A stretch of 64,000 nucleotides of DNA from Holophagaceae bacterium. GTDB lineage: Bacteria; Acidobacteriota; Holophagae; Holophagales; Holophagaceae. The translations under genes were made by a program, and so were the position numbers. The stretch's first letter is position 1. Every line of letters begins with the position of its first letter. The stretch is taken from NCBI GenBank assembly GCA_016720465.1, contig JADKKO010000001.1, forward strand, positions 310,001 to 374,000, given 5' to 3'. The notes under the pieces were generated by a model. It made no database searches. It was not told where the DNA came from and saw only the letters and a list, made by a program, of their open reading frames with translations. Shown piece by piece: positions 15,663-23,657 of this stretch.

Positions 15663-16603
15663 GCTGGTCGAACCTTCCGGAACCCTTGCGGTACGCCATT
15701 CTTGGCGTGGGCTCCATTCTGGTGGCGGCTTCGCTGCTGGTGGCATCGCTGGCGGTCCTGAGACCCACCAAGGATTTCTCGGAACTGAAATTGCGGGTGC
15801 GCACCTGGTGGATCATGAGCGCGGTGTTCCTGGGGGCGCTGGCGTTCAACCGCATCGGAATCCTCTGCTTCTTCGCGTTCCTGAGCTTCCTGGCCCTGAA
15901 GGAATTCCTGAGCATGATCCCCACGCGCCGCGCGGACCGCCGCGTGCTGTTCTGGGCCTACCTCGCCATCCCCCTGCAGTACCTGTGGATCGGCATGGAC
16001 TGGTACGGCATGTTCCTGGTGTTCATCCCGGTCTACATGTTCTTGTTCCTGGCCATGCGCACGGTGCTCATCCAGGAGACCGACGGCTTTCTGAAGGCGG
16101 TGGGCACCCTGCATTGGGGCCTGATGGTCTCGGTCTACGCCCTGAGCCACGGGGCCTGGCTGGCGCTGCTGAAACCCACCTACGGCGTTCACGGTGGCGG
16201 ACTGGGCCTGCTGCTGATGCTTGTCTTCCTGACGCAGTTCAACGACGTGTCCCAGTACATCTGGGGCCGGACGCTGGGCCGAACCCCCGCGTTGCCCAAG
16301 GTGAGCCCCAAGAAGACCCTGGAAGGGCTGCTGGGCGGCGTGGCCACCACGGTCACGCTTGCGGTGCTGCTGGCTCCGCGCTTCACGCTCCTGACGAAGT
16401 CTGAAAGCCTGATGGCGGGGCTCATCATCGGGTTTGGCGGCTTCATCGGGGACGTGGTGATCTCGGCGGTGAAGCGGGACTTGCATCTCAAGGACAGCGG
16501 CCAGCTACTTCCGGGCCATGGCGGAATTCTCGACCGCGTGGACAGTTTGTTCTTTACCACGCCCCTCTTCTTCCATTTTGTGAAGTACCTCGACCGGTTC
16601 TGA
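15659..16603 (+). CDS. cdsA: phosphatidate cytidylyltransferase
   Basis: The ATG at 15659 overlaps the previous stop (ATGA), giving 314 residues. Multiple transmembrane helices are followed by the CdsA signature: SPKKTLEGLLGG, then GDVVISAVKRDLHLKDSGQL and LPGHGGILDRVDS. It makes CDP-diacylglycerol from phosphatidate and CTP, feeding the neighbouring CDP-alcohol transferase. An upstream in-frame start would sit inside the previous gene. Confidence 0.92.
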   Translation: MSWSNLPEPLRYAILGVGSILVAASLLVASLAVLRPTKDFSELKLRVRTWWIMSAVFLGALAFNRIGILCFFAFLSFLALKEFLSMIPTRRADRRVLFWAYLAIPLQYLWIGMDWYGMFLVFIPVYMFLFLAMRTVLIQETDGFLKAVGTLHWGLMVSVYALSHGAWLALLKPTYGVHGGGLGLLLMLVFLTQFNDVSQYIWGRTLGRTPALPKVSPKKTLEGLLGGVATTVTLAVLLAPRFTLLTKSESLMAGLIIGFGGFIGDVVISAVKRDLHLKDSGQLLPGHGGILDRVDSLFFTTPLFFHFVKYLDRF

Positions 16604-17229
16604 TGCTGCGCTGGTGCTTCTATGCCCTGCTGGTGCGGCCCCTCACCTGGATCGTGCTGGGCCTGAACGTCCGCCACCGCGAACGGCTGCCCGAGGAGGG
16701 GCCCATGATCCTGGTGGCCAACCACAACAGCCACCTCGACACCATGGTGCTCATCTCGCTGTTCCCGCTGAGGCTCCTTCCGCGCTTGAGGCCCGTGGCC
16801 GCGGCGGATTATTTTCTTTCAAACCGCCTCATGGCCTGGTTCTCCGTGAGCATCATCGGCATCATCCCCGTGGTCCGGGGAGGCGGCGTGGCGGATCCGC
16901 TCCAGGGCGTCTCGGAGGCGGTGGCCCGGGGAGATGTGGTGATCCTTTTCCCAGAAGGATCGAGGGGCGAACCTGAACGCTTGGCGGAGTTCAAGAAAGG
17001 CTTGTGGCACCTTGGCAAGCGCCACCCGGAGGTGCCCATCCTGCCGGTCTTCCTGCATGGGCTGGGGAAGGCCCTTCCGCGCGGAGAAGCCCTGCTGGTG
17101 CCATTCTTCTGCGATGTCTTCGTAGGCGAGACCCTGGCCTGGACCCAGGACCGGGAGGCTTTCATGGCGGCCCTGCGGAGCCGCATGGCAGAACTCGCGG
17201 AGGAGGGCCAGTTGCCCCCCTGGGAGTGA
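16603..17229 (+). CDS. plsC: 1-acyl-sn-glycerol-3-phosphate acyltransferase (PlsC family)
   Basis: The 208-residue protein has the acyltransferase motif NHNSHLDTM (HX4D type) and the substrate-binding LFPEGSRGEPE. An N-terminal hydrophobic stretch fits membrane association. It makes phosphatidate, the CdsA substrate, so the three genes form a phospholipid synthesis cassette. The ATG shares one base with the cdsA stop. Confidence 0.88.
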   Translation: MLRWCFYALLVRPLTWIVLGLNVRHRERLPEEGPMILVANHNSHLDTMVLISLFPLRLLPRLRPVAAADYFLSNRLMAWFSVSIIGIIPVVRGGGVADPLQGVSEAVARGDVVILFPEGSRGEPERLAEFKKGLWHLGKRHPEVPILPVFLHGLGKALPRGEALLVPFFCDVFVGETLAWTQDREAFMAALRSRMAELAEEGQLPPWE

Positions 17230-17239
17230 ATCCGCAAGC

Positions 17240-17860
17240 TCAAATAGGCCAGGGTCCCGCGCCCTCGCGCACCAGCACGGGTTCTTCTCCGGTGAGGTCC
17301 ACGATGGTGCTGCCCCTGCCGATGGGCTGGCCGCAATCCACCACCAGGTCCAGGGCATGCCCAAGTTCCTCTTCGATCTCCCAGGCGGAGTTGAGTGTGG
17401 CTTCGCCGCTGAGGTTGCAGCTGGTGGTGATGATGGGTTCGTCGAGCAGCTTCGCGAGTTCGCGGCAGAACCGGTGGTCGGGGATGCGAAGCCCCACGAT
17501 GGGGTGGGCTTTTCCTTTCCCGCTCGATTCCAGATACCTGGGGACCGCGTGGCTCGCGGGCAGCAGGGCGGTATAGGGACCCGGGAACATCTGTTTCAGA
17601 AGCCGGAACGTGGGCGTGTCCAGGTGGCGGGTGTAGCGGCAGAGCATTTCGAAATCCGCGCACAGGATGCTCATCGGTTTTTTTTGATCCCGGCCCTTGA
17701 GGGCCTGGATGCGGCTCACGGCTTTTTTCCGGGTCGCAAGGCAGCCGAGGCCGAAGAGCGTGTCCGTCGGATAGGCGATGACGCCGTCTTTCAGCAGCAG
17801 GTCCGCGATGCGCTGCATCTGCCGGGCCTGCGGGTTTTCAGGGTGGAGGGTGAGGATCAT
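17240..17860 (-). CDS. tsaC: L-threonylcarbamoyladenylate synthase (Sua5/YrdC family)
   Basis: The 206-residue protein has the YrdC-fold motifs DGVIAYPTDTLFGLGC, KGRDQKKPMSIL and ITTSCNLSGE, with a late SGEATLNS/GRGSTIVDL region. It makes threonylcarbamoyl-AMP for the t6A37 modification of ANN-decoding tRNAs. It overlaps the upstream Nudix gene by four bases. It ends 11 bases from the convergent plsC stop. Confidence 0.9.
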   Translation of the reverse strand: MILTLHPENPQARQMQRIADLLLKDGVIAYPTDTLFGLGCLATRKKAVSRIQALKGRDQKKPMSILCADFEMLCRYTRHLDTPTFRLLKQMFPGPYTALLPASHAVPRYLESSGKGKAHPIVGLRIPDHRFCRELAKLLDEPIITTSCNLSGEATLNSAWEIEEELGHALDLVVDCGQPIGRGSTIVDLTGEEPVLVREGAGPWPI

Positions 17861-18540
17861 GGGCCGGGTTCCGGGAGGCGGTTCCAGCGGGCCCTTCCTG
17901 CGCTGGGGTGCTCGCCGGGGGCTTGGAAGAATCGCTCGGCCAGGCTTTGGTCCAGGAGCGCAGGGACGCCGTTGCGGCGGGCCTGCAGGCTCAGCAGCGC
18001 CATGGCGGTGAGGCCATCGCTGATCTCGCCGGCCAGCACTCTCTGGAGGCAGTGTCCGAAGGGCTCGCGATGGACGGCCAATTCTTCATCGTCCTCCGCC
18101 TGGTGGTGCCCGTTCGACGCGCGCAGATCCGTCGCGAGGAACAGGAAGGCTTCCTCATCGGTGCTGGAGTTGCTGGGGTGGAAGAATGCCAGGGGCTCCC
18201 AGGAATCCGCTTCGAGATTCGTCTCTTCGGCGAACTCGCGGCGGATGGTCTCGAAGGGGCTCTCGTGCGCCTCGCCGCCGCCCTCGGGAATCTCCCAACT
18301 GTAGCGCTCCAGCGGATAGCGCCATTGGCCCACCAGCACCACCCGGTCTTCATCATCCAGGGCCAGGACTCCGCAGGCGGAATGCTGGAATCCGCAGACC
18401 GTGTAGAGGCCTTCGCGCCCTCGGCGGTGGCGGAAGCGGTCCTCGCGCAGGCGGATCCACCGTGAATCGTAAAGCTGCCTGCGATCCAGGACCTCGTAGG
18501 GATCCGGATCCGCGGGGATGGGCAGGAGGGGAAGCTTCAT
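17857..18540 (-). CDS. Nudix hydrolase (ADP-ribose pyrophosphatase-like)
   Basis: The 227-residue protein has the Nudix box GGGEAHESPFETIRREFAEETN, preceded by VVLVGQWRYPLERYSWEIPEGG, typical of ADP-sugar pyrophosphatases (NudF-like). It probably hydrolyses ADP-ribose or a related nucleoside diphosphate sugar. No Shine-Dalgarno sequence precedes the ATG; a TACCTT box ends six bases upstream. It is co-transcribed with tsaC. Confidence 0.85.
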   Translation of the reverse strand: MKLPLLPIPADPDPYEVLDRRQLYDSRWIRLREDRFRHRRGREGLYTVCGFQHSACGVLALDDEDRVVLVGQWRYPLERYSWEIPEGGGEAHESPFETIRREFAEETNLEADSWEPLAFFHPSNSSTDEEAFLFLATDLRASNGHHQAEDDEELAVHREPFGHCLQRVLAGEISDGLTAMALLSLQARRNGVPALLDQSLAERFFQAPGEHPSAGRARWNRLPEPGP

Positions 18541-18546
18541 GCTTTA

Positions 18547-18552
18547 AAGGTA
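18547..18552 (-). promoter_or_regulatory. -10-like TACCTT of a leaderless gene
   Basis: On the minus strand TACCTT ends six bases before the ATG at 18540, in the same geometry as lexA and ugd. No -35 match is evident. Confidence 0.4.
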
Positions 18553-18604
18553 AACCGGGATGAGGTGATGGAGTTCATCCAGATCGAGCTCGGGGGAAAA
18601 CAGG

Positions 18605-18685
18605 CCCGCGAAGGGCCGCGAAAAAAGAGAAGGACCGCGAAGAGCTCGGGGTTGTCCTTCCCTATTCTTCGCGGCCCTTCGCGGG
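18605..18685. repeat. long intergenic inverted repeat built from GAAGGRCCGCGAA units
   Basis: An 18-base arm at 18605-18622 is exactly complementary to 18668-18685, and an inner 7-base pair (18629-18635 with 18654-18660) extends the hairpin. The unit GAAGGRCCGCGAA occurs twice in direct orientation (18610-18622 and 18629-18641) and once inverted (18668-18680). This is a REP-like palindromic element between the 3' end of rpsO and the Nudix gene. It could end rpsO transcription or stabilise its mRNA, but there is no T-tract. Confidence 0.7.
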
Positions 18686-18707
18686 CATTCAGTTGGTGCC
18701 GGCCGGA

Positions 18708-18977
18708 CTAGCGGCGCAGTCCGAGGCGTTCGATGACTGTGGCGTAGCGGGCCTTGTCCTTGCGCTTCAGGTAATCGAGAAGGCGGCGGCGCTGGCCCAC
18801 CATGATCATCAAGCCGCGGCGGCTGTGGTAGTCCTTGGAGTGGACCTTGAAATGCTCGGTGAGATCGTTGATGCGCTTGGTCAGCAGGGCCACCTGGACT
18901 TCGGGCGAACCCGTGTCCGTGGCGTGCTGCTTGTAGTCCTCGATGATGATGGTCTTCTGATCCAGCGTGAGGGCCAT
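18708..18977 (-). CDS. rpsO: 30S ribosomal protein S15
   Basis: The ATG at 18977, with AAGGAG upstream, gives the standard 89-residue S15. The motifs DTGSPEVQVALLT, HFKVHSKDYHSRRGLMIMVGQRRRLLDYL and RYATVIERLGLRR are diagnostic. S15 binds 16S rRNA helix 22 and in several bacteria represses its own mRNA through leader structure. The upstream region up to tRNA-Leu contains several strong stem-loops. Confidence 0.98.
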   Translation of the reverse strand: MALTLDQKTIIIEDYKQHATDTGSPEVQVALLTKRINDLTEHFKVHSKDYHSRRGLMIMVGQRRRLLDYLKRKDKARYATVIERLGLRR

Positions 18978-19143
18978 GGTCGGCTCCTTTTCGGGGGTGT
19001 CTCCCGTCACCGGCCTCGCAGCCCCGTGCGCCGCTTGGTGGTCGAGTCCGGAGAAAGGCCGGACGCCTGGTGTCGCTAAAAATGGAATTCACTGAATGCC
19101 AGAAAGCAAGGTTTGGCACCATGTGAAGCCAGGTTCGTTGTGG

Positions 19144-19249
19144 TGGCACCCGCTGGGTGCCATCCCTGTCCTGCTGCGCAGGCCAGGGACCGCAATGCGC
19201 CCTATGGGTCGCATTCGGCCCTATTCTCCACGCGCCCCCGAAAGGGCGC
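19144..19249. other. cluster of four adjacent stem-loops between tRNA-Leu and rpsO
   Basis: Four hairpins lie in a row: TGGCACCC/GGGTGCCA (19144-19162, 8 bp, 3-base loop), CCCTG-CCTGC/GCAGG-CAGGG (19164-19188, 10 bp with one mismatch), AATGCG/CGCATT (19194-19215, with an inner CCC/GGG) and GCGCCC/GGGCGC (19232-19249). They sit downstream of tRNA-Leu and 170 bases upstream of the rpsO start, on the same strand as both. They may be tRNA processing or termination signals, the rpsO leader, or a small RNA; no family is recognised. Confidence 0.5.
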
Positions 19250-19257
19250 ATGTCGAA

Positions 19258-19343
19258 TGGTGCGGATAGAGGGAGTCGAACCCCCACGTCTTTTGAACAC
19301 TAATACCTGAAACTAGCGCGTCTACCAATTCCGCCATATCCGC
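19258..19343 (-). tRNA. tRNA-Leu (anticodon CAG)
   Basis: The minus strand folds into a class II tRNA of 86 bases including an encoded CCA. The acceptor is GCGGATA/TATCCGC with discriminator A, the D-loop has GGTAGAC, the anticodon arm is CTAGT-TTCAGGT-ATTAG (anticodon CAG), there is a long variable arm, and the T-loop is GTTCGACTC. It has its own promoter upstream. Confidence 0.96.
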
Positions 19344-19391
19344 TTCAAAGACCTGTCCGTTTCCCAAGAGAGACGGAAAAGACGAAACTCA

Positions 19392-19420
19392 AGACTAGCG
19401 CGGGCCTGGATCCGCATCAA
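19392..19420 (-). promoter_or_regulatory. promoter of tRNA-Leu(CAG)
   Basis: Minus strand: -35 TTGATG (19415-19420), exactly 17 bases of spacer, and -10 TAGTCT (19392-19397). The predicted transcript starts ~42 bases before the mature tRNA 5' end. Confidence 0.6.
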
Positions 19421-19456
19421 GTGGAAATCGTGGCGGGCCAGGAACCCCGGCGACGC

Positions 19457-19972
19457 CTACCATTCCGAATAGGAAATGTTGTTCATGCCGGACCCCTTGG
19501 CCTGGCTGTAGACATCGAAGACATTGCCCCCGCCCCAACTGGTGCTGGTGGCTTCATCGTTGATGGAACGCCGGCCCCACTCCGCGCGGCCTGTGAACGG
19601 GTCCACGGGGATCCGCCGCAGGAAGCGGATTTTCCCGCTGAGTGTGCCGGTGGCCTGGGCGCCTTCCACGAGCGCTTCAAGGGATTCGGGATAGCCCATG
19701 TTCTCCGGGGGCGGCGGCTTGATCCTTTGCTGGTCCACCGCAAGCTTGTAGGCGTCGATCGCCATGCGCATCTCACGGAGGTCCCGACGCAATTCCAGCT
19801 CTTTCTGGCGCCTAATGCCGTTGTTGGCCATGGGGATCACCGCCGAGGCCAGGATCAGCAGCACCGTGCAGGTGATGATCAGCTCCATCAGCGTGAAGGC
19901 GCGCTGGGCAAGCCGGGACCCGAGGCCAGCCCGCAGCCGGTGAATGCCCCTGGGCCCGCGGAAACGCATCAA
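19457..19972 (-). CDS. type II secretion/type IV pilus pseudopilin-like protein
   Basis: The 171-residue protein has a prepilin signal: a basic leader ending RLAQRAF, then FTLMELIITCTVLLILASAVIPM as the hydrophobic N-terminal helix with the conserved Glu at +5. Processing by prepilin peptidase and N-methylation are expected. The C-terminal part (proline-rich PPPPENMGYPESLEALVEG, then DPFTGRAEWG) matches GspG-like pseudopilins with their Pro-Tyr and DPWG-like features. It is the last gene of the secretin operon and overlaps the secretin gene by four bases. Confidence 0.85.
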   Translation of the reverse strand: MMRFRGPRGIHRLRAGLGSRLAQRAFTLMELIITCTVLLILASAVIPMANNGIRRQKELELRRDLREMRMAIDAYKLAVDQQRIKPPPPENMGYPESLEALVEGAQATGTLSGKIRFLRRIPVDPFTGRAEWGRRSINDEATSTSWGGGNVFDVYSQAKGSGMNNISYSEW

Positions 19973-22347
19973 TTCACCGTCACCAGCGCATTCACCCAGC
20001 GGCCGGGGATGGGATTCTTGCCCACCATGAACGTGCCGCTCTGGATGAGGACCGGAGCGTTGCCGGGAGCCAGGGCCTGCACCTGGAGCACGAGCAAGGC
20101 GCCGCTATCCACCGAGGCGCCGGCCTTCTTGAAGGTCACGGCGACCGCGCCGTCCTTGCCGGGTTTCTGCTCCAGGGAGCCGCCGTCCGCGGTCAGGAAA
20201 TCTCCCGGCGTGACTGAAACCAGCTTCAGTTTGGGATCGATGAGCAGATTGAAGGTCCCGGTGGTGAGGCCTTTGGCGCTGCTGGCATTGAGCGTGATCT
20301 GCAAACGCTCCCCTTTGGCGAGCGTCTCCGAATAGGGCGACATGAAAAAGACCAGGTCCGCATTGTCCTCCGAACCCTTGGGCTCCGTCCCCCTCGCTTC
20401 AGGCGTGGGTTCGGGCTTGGCTTCAGGTTTGGGCTCGGATTTCTCCTCGGGCTTGGCGGGGACCGCAGCCGGCGGCGGCGCGGCCGGATCCGCGGCGGCT
20501 GGTTTCACAGGAGCCGGGGCCGCCGCAGCGGCGGGAGCGGCGGGTTTCACCGGCTCCGGCGCCTTGTCCTGATTCGGTTCATCCGGCGGCGTTTGGGGCT
20601 TCGGCGCGAAGGGACCGGCCCTCCGGGTGGCGAGATCCGGGTCGAAGGATTCGAGGTCTTCCTTCGTGTAGCTGGGCTTGCGCACCAGCACCGTGCGGAT
20701 GGTGAGCAGCACGTCGGTCTTGGCTTTGTTCTTCCGCGTATTGCCCAGGAGTTTGCCGATAACCGGAATATCCGAGATGCCCCAGATGCCTTGCAGGCTC
20801 TTCTGCTCTTCTTCTTTCAGCAGTCCGCCGAACACCGCGGTTTCGCCGTCCTGAAGCCTCGCCATGGTCTTGATGCTGCGCTTGCCGAGGTCCGGCCGCC
20901 CCGCCGTGGACCCGGCTTTGAGCGTGGTGATGTCGGCATCGATCTTCATGGTGATGTCGCCATTGTGATGGACGCGGGGCTCGACCTTGATCTTCACGCC
21001 CACGTCCTCGTAGCTGAACTGGGTCGATGCGCCTCCACCCAGGATTCCTCCGAAGCCGCCGATGCCGCCGCTCTGGCCGGTGCTGCTGGTGGGCAGGGAC
21101 AGCGCGCTTTGGGTGGTGGAGATCTTCTCGCCGATGTTCACTTCGCCGGATTCGCCGCTCAGCACGCGGACATTGGGGCTTGCCACCAGCTTGGCGTCGC
21201 CGTTGCTCTTGAGGATGTCCAGGGCGATGCTCGGGAAGAGGAAGCGCAGGTCCGACTTGCTGATGCGGATGGCGCCCTTGTTCTGGTTCAGGCCGCCGGT
21301 GTTGTCGATGGTCGCGCCGAGCCGGAAAATGCCGGCGCCGCCGCCCATGCCATCCGTGGGCTGGATCACCGGCAGCAGGCCCACCTGCTCCGCGCTGCTT
21401 TCCGTGACTTCCAGCAGCTCCAGGTAGACCATGACTTCGGGCTTGGCCTTGTCGAGCTGGGCCACGATGCGTTCGGCGATGGTCAGTTCATTGGGCTTGG
21501 CCTTGATGGTCACGGCATTGAGCCGCTTGTCCGTGAAGATCTTGAGCTGGGGGATCAGCGTTGTGAGGATCTGGCGGACGCCGTCCACCTCGGCGTTGCT
21601 CAGGTAGAAGGTCCGGATCAGGTGGTTTTCATAGAGTTCCCGGTTCTGCGGGTTGCTCTTGAAGATCATGATGGTCTGCGTATCGAGCTTCTTGTAGAAG
21701 AGATCGTTCTGCAGCATCAGCGTGTCCAGTGCCTGCTGGAAATTCAGGCCCTGCATGTCGATCTGGATCTGCATGTCCTGGAAGGAGGAATGGGGGATGA
21801 TGTTCACCCCCGATGCCTTGCTCAGGATGGAGAAGATCTCCTTGAGGCTGGTCTTCTTGGAGAAGGTGAGGGAGATGCCTTCGATGGAGCGCGGGTTCAA
21901 TTGCATGGGGGCCGTGGCTTCGGCCTTGGCCTTGGCCGAGGAATAATCCTCGGCGGATTCCTTGGCTTTCCGGCGCTGTTCATCCAGCTGCATGCGGGCC
22001 AGCCAATCCATGGCGATGGAATTGTTGGGGTCCAGCACCAGGGCCCGCTTCAACTCCAGGGCGGTTTCCTCCATCTGCCCGCGGGTCTCCAGGAGCTTGG
22101 CCTTCTCGATGTGGTCCGTGGCGGCCAGCGGCGCGGCGCGGCGGTAGCCGTTCCTGGCCTGCACGTTGCCCGGATCCTTTCGCAGGATGGACTGGTACTC
22201 GCGGGTCGCGTCCTCGTAGCGGCCTTCCGAAAACGCATGGTTGGCCCGGTGGAGGCTGCAGCCGAGGCCGGCCACCAGCATGACGGCCACGAGCAGGGTT
22301 TGAGCCATCCGGGGAGATGGGAATCGGAGGGATCGGTTCAGGTGCAT
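19969..22347 (-). CDS. secretin (GspD/PilQ family) with N-terminal TPR and C-terminal cohesin-like domain
   Basis: The 792-residue lipoprotein precursor has a lipobox LVAGLGC (Cys30). Two TPR-like repeats follow (~residues 35-125), then secretin N-domains (STN-like FSKKTSLKEIFSILSKASGVN; N1 VDGVRQILTTLIPQLK). The beta-barrel domain contains VASPNVRVLSGESGEVNIGE and ARLQDGETAVFGGLLKEEE, then SDIPVIGKLLG. A proline/alanine-rich linker (~577-661) leads to residues ~662-792, which resemble a cohesin fold (ITLNASSAKGLTTGTFNLLID; VTPGDFL; ALLVLQVQAL). Secretins form the outer-membrane gate of pili and type II secretion. The cohesin-like tail is an addition absent from classic PilQ. Confidence 0.9.
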   Translation of the reverse strand: MHLNRSLRFPSPRMAQTLLVAVMLVAGLGCSLHRANHAFSEGRYEDATREYQSILRKDPGNVQARNGYRRAAPLAATDHIEKAKLLETRGQMEETALELKRALVLDPNNSIAMDWLARMQLDEQRRKAKESAEDYSSAKAKAEATAPMQLNPRSIEGISLTFSKKTSLKEIFSILSKASGVNIIPHSSFQDMQIQIDMQGLNFQQALDTLMLQNDLFYKKLDTQTIMIFKSNPQNRELYENHLIRTFYLSNAEVDGVRQILTTLIPQLKIFTDKRLNAVTIKAKPNELTIAERIVAQLDKAKPEVMVYLELLEVTESSAEQVGLLPVIQPTDGMGGGAGIFRLGATIDNTGGLNQNKGAIRISKSDLRFLFPSIALDILKSNGDAKLVASPNVRVLSGESGEVNIGEKISTTQSALSLPTSSTGQSGGIGGFGGILGGGASTQFSYEDVGVKIKVEPRVHHNGDITMKIDADITTLKAGSTAGRPDLGKRSIKTMARLQDGETAVFGGLLKEEEQKSLQGIWGISDIPVIGKLLGNTRKNKAKTDVLLTIRTVLVRKPSYTKEDLESFDPDLATRRAGPFAPKPQTPPDEPNQDKAPEPVKPAAPAAAAAPAPVKPAAADPAAPPPAAVPAKPEEKSEPKPEAKPEPTPEARGTEPKGSEDNADLVFFMSPYSETLAKGERLQITLNASSAKGLTTGTFNLLIDPKLKLVSVTPGDFLTADGGSLEQKPGKDGAVAVTFKKAGASVDSGALLVLQVQALAPGNAPVLIQSGTFMVGKNPIPGRWVNALVTVN

Positions 22348-22401
22348 GGGGCCATCCAGAGGGTCGGTTGAGTCTTTAAAAGAAGTTCAGTAAGTGGATT
22401 C

Positions 22402-23064
22402 TCAGAATTCGTTGGTGACTTGGGCCCCGGGGCTCAGGGCGCCGGCGAAGTCCCGGACTTCCAAGGCCATCCGCATGTCCGCGTACTTGGTGTTCTGGAA
22501 TTCAGCCTGTTTTTCCGTGAGCTTCACGAGCTTCCAGGACGAGTTCTCGATATGGCCGATTTTGAATGTGAACGGTTCTTCGCCCTTGAAGAACGCTCCG
22601 ATGGAGCCGGCGCTCTTCGAATGCAGGAATCCGATGTAGCGCAAGCCCTGGGGCCGCGTGGCCTCTTCCGCAACGCGAAGGGCTTTCAGGGCCGCAGCCT
22701 TCAACTCTTCCTCGGTGGGCGGTGGTGGAAGCTTCACTGGCTCAGGTGGTAGCGGCAGTGGCGCCGGCCCTTCGAAGAGGAACAGATCCCGGTGCATCTT
22801 GGCCTGGTTCGGCAGTTCTCCTGCCATGTCCAGCTTGGCGAGATCCGGGAGCTTTCCCAGCAGGCTCAACTGCCGGTCGTCCAGGCCCGCGGCCTGCAGC
22901 GATCCTACCCGGCCCGGGCCAGCCTTCCTTTTCGGCGCGCTGGGCCAGAGCCACACAAGGATGACCACGAATACCACCAGCATGCCTTGGGTGCGGCGGT
23001 TGGTTTTCAGTTCCTGGAGCAATGCCTTCACATCCAGGCCCTTGGCGAGGGAGCCGTTGCTCAT
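22402..23064 (-). CDS. pilP: PilP/GspC-like inner-membrane component
   Basis: The 220-residue protein has a cytoplasmic N-terminus (~27 residues), one membrane helix (MLVVFVVILVWLWP), a proline-rich stretch (LPLPPEPVKLPPPPTEEE) and a C-terminal domain with YIGFLHSKSAGSIGAFFKGEE. This is the order seen in PilP or GspC homology-region proteins, which link the inner-membrane platform to the secretin. Assignment relies mainly on gene order: it lies between the PilO-like gene (4-base overlap) and the secretin gene (54-base gap). Confidence 0.65.
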   Translation of the reverse strand: MSNGSLAKGLDVKALLQELKTNRRTQGMLVVFVVILVWLWPSAPKRKAGPGRVGSLQAAGLDDRQLSLLGKLPDLAKLDMAGELPNQAKMHRDLFLFEGPAPLPLPPEPVKLPPPPTEEELKAAALKALRVAEEATRPQGLRYIGFLHSKSAGSIGAFFKGEEPFTFKIGHIENSSWKLVKLTEKQAEFQNTKYADMRMALEVRDFAGALSPGAQVTNEF

Positions 23065-23657
23065 GCTTCCTCCGGCGCGGCGGAATCGGATTTGGAAGTG
23101 ACGCCGGAATGCCTGAAGGCGCGGAGGGTGACGCTCAGGCGGGCGCCTTCGGGGCTTTCCTCAAGCCGCGCGGAACCCACCGCGAACGGCAAGCCGCTGC
23201 CTTCGATCGCCAGCATGAACGGCTTCATGGCCGGGTAGATGCCGAGGGCGGTGAACTCCACATCGATGGATTCCAGGTCGGTGCCCTTGGCGCCTTCGCG
23301 GCTCGGGAGCCCGTACTTCACGGTCTGCAGGCGCACGCCGTGCTCCTTCGCTTTTTCGAAAAGGATCTGGCTGAGTTCCCATTGGAGCTGCCCGACATTG
23401 CCCGAAGGCATCTTTTTTTCAAGTTCCTCCAGGTGCTTCTGGTCCAGCGTCAGGCGGTCCACCAGCGATTGCCGCTCCGCCAATTGCTGGATCTGGACTG
23501 CGAGGAGGGACTTCGCATCCAAGCGGGCCTTTTCCTGCTCATCCCTCCGGCGGGTGGCGTCGGGCAGCACGAAAATGGCGACGCCAAGGGCGGCGAGCAG
23601 GAGGATCCCGCCTCCAGCGGCGCGGATCGAACTGGTCCGCAGCGTGGTCACGCTCAT
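23061..23657 (-). CDS. pilO: PilO-like pilus/secretion assembly protein
   Basis: The 198-residue protein has one N-terminal membrane helix (GGGILLLAALGVAIFVL). A coiled coil follows (~residues 38-85, KSLLAVQIQQLAERQSLVDR), then a ferredoxin-like fold with FEKAKEHGVRLQTVKYG and the final IYPAMKPFMLAIEGSGLPFAV. PilO pairs with PilN in the periplasmic ring under the secretin. Overlaps of four bases join it to both neighbours. Confidence 0.75.
   Translation of the reverse strand: MSVTTLRTSSIRAAGGGILLLAALGVAIFVLPDATRRRDEQEKARLDAKSLLAVQIQQLAERQSLVDRLTLDQKHLEELEKKMPSGNVGQLQWELSQILFEKAKEHGVRLQTVKYGLPSREGAKGTDLESIDVEFTALGIYPAMKPFMLAIEGSGLPFAVGSARLEESPEGARLSVTLRAFRHSGVTSKSDSAAPEEA

Noticed and set aside
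20593..22371. 592-codon open frame on the plus strand across the secretin gene
   Set aside because: Antisense shadow: the secretin frame has complete domain motifs, and this frame has none.
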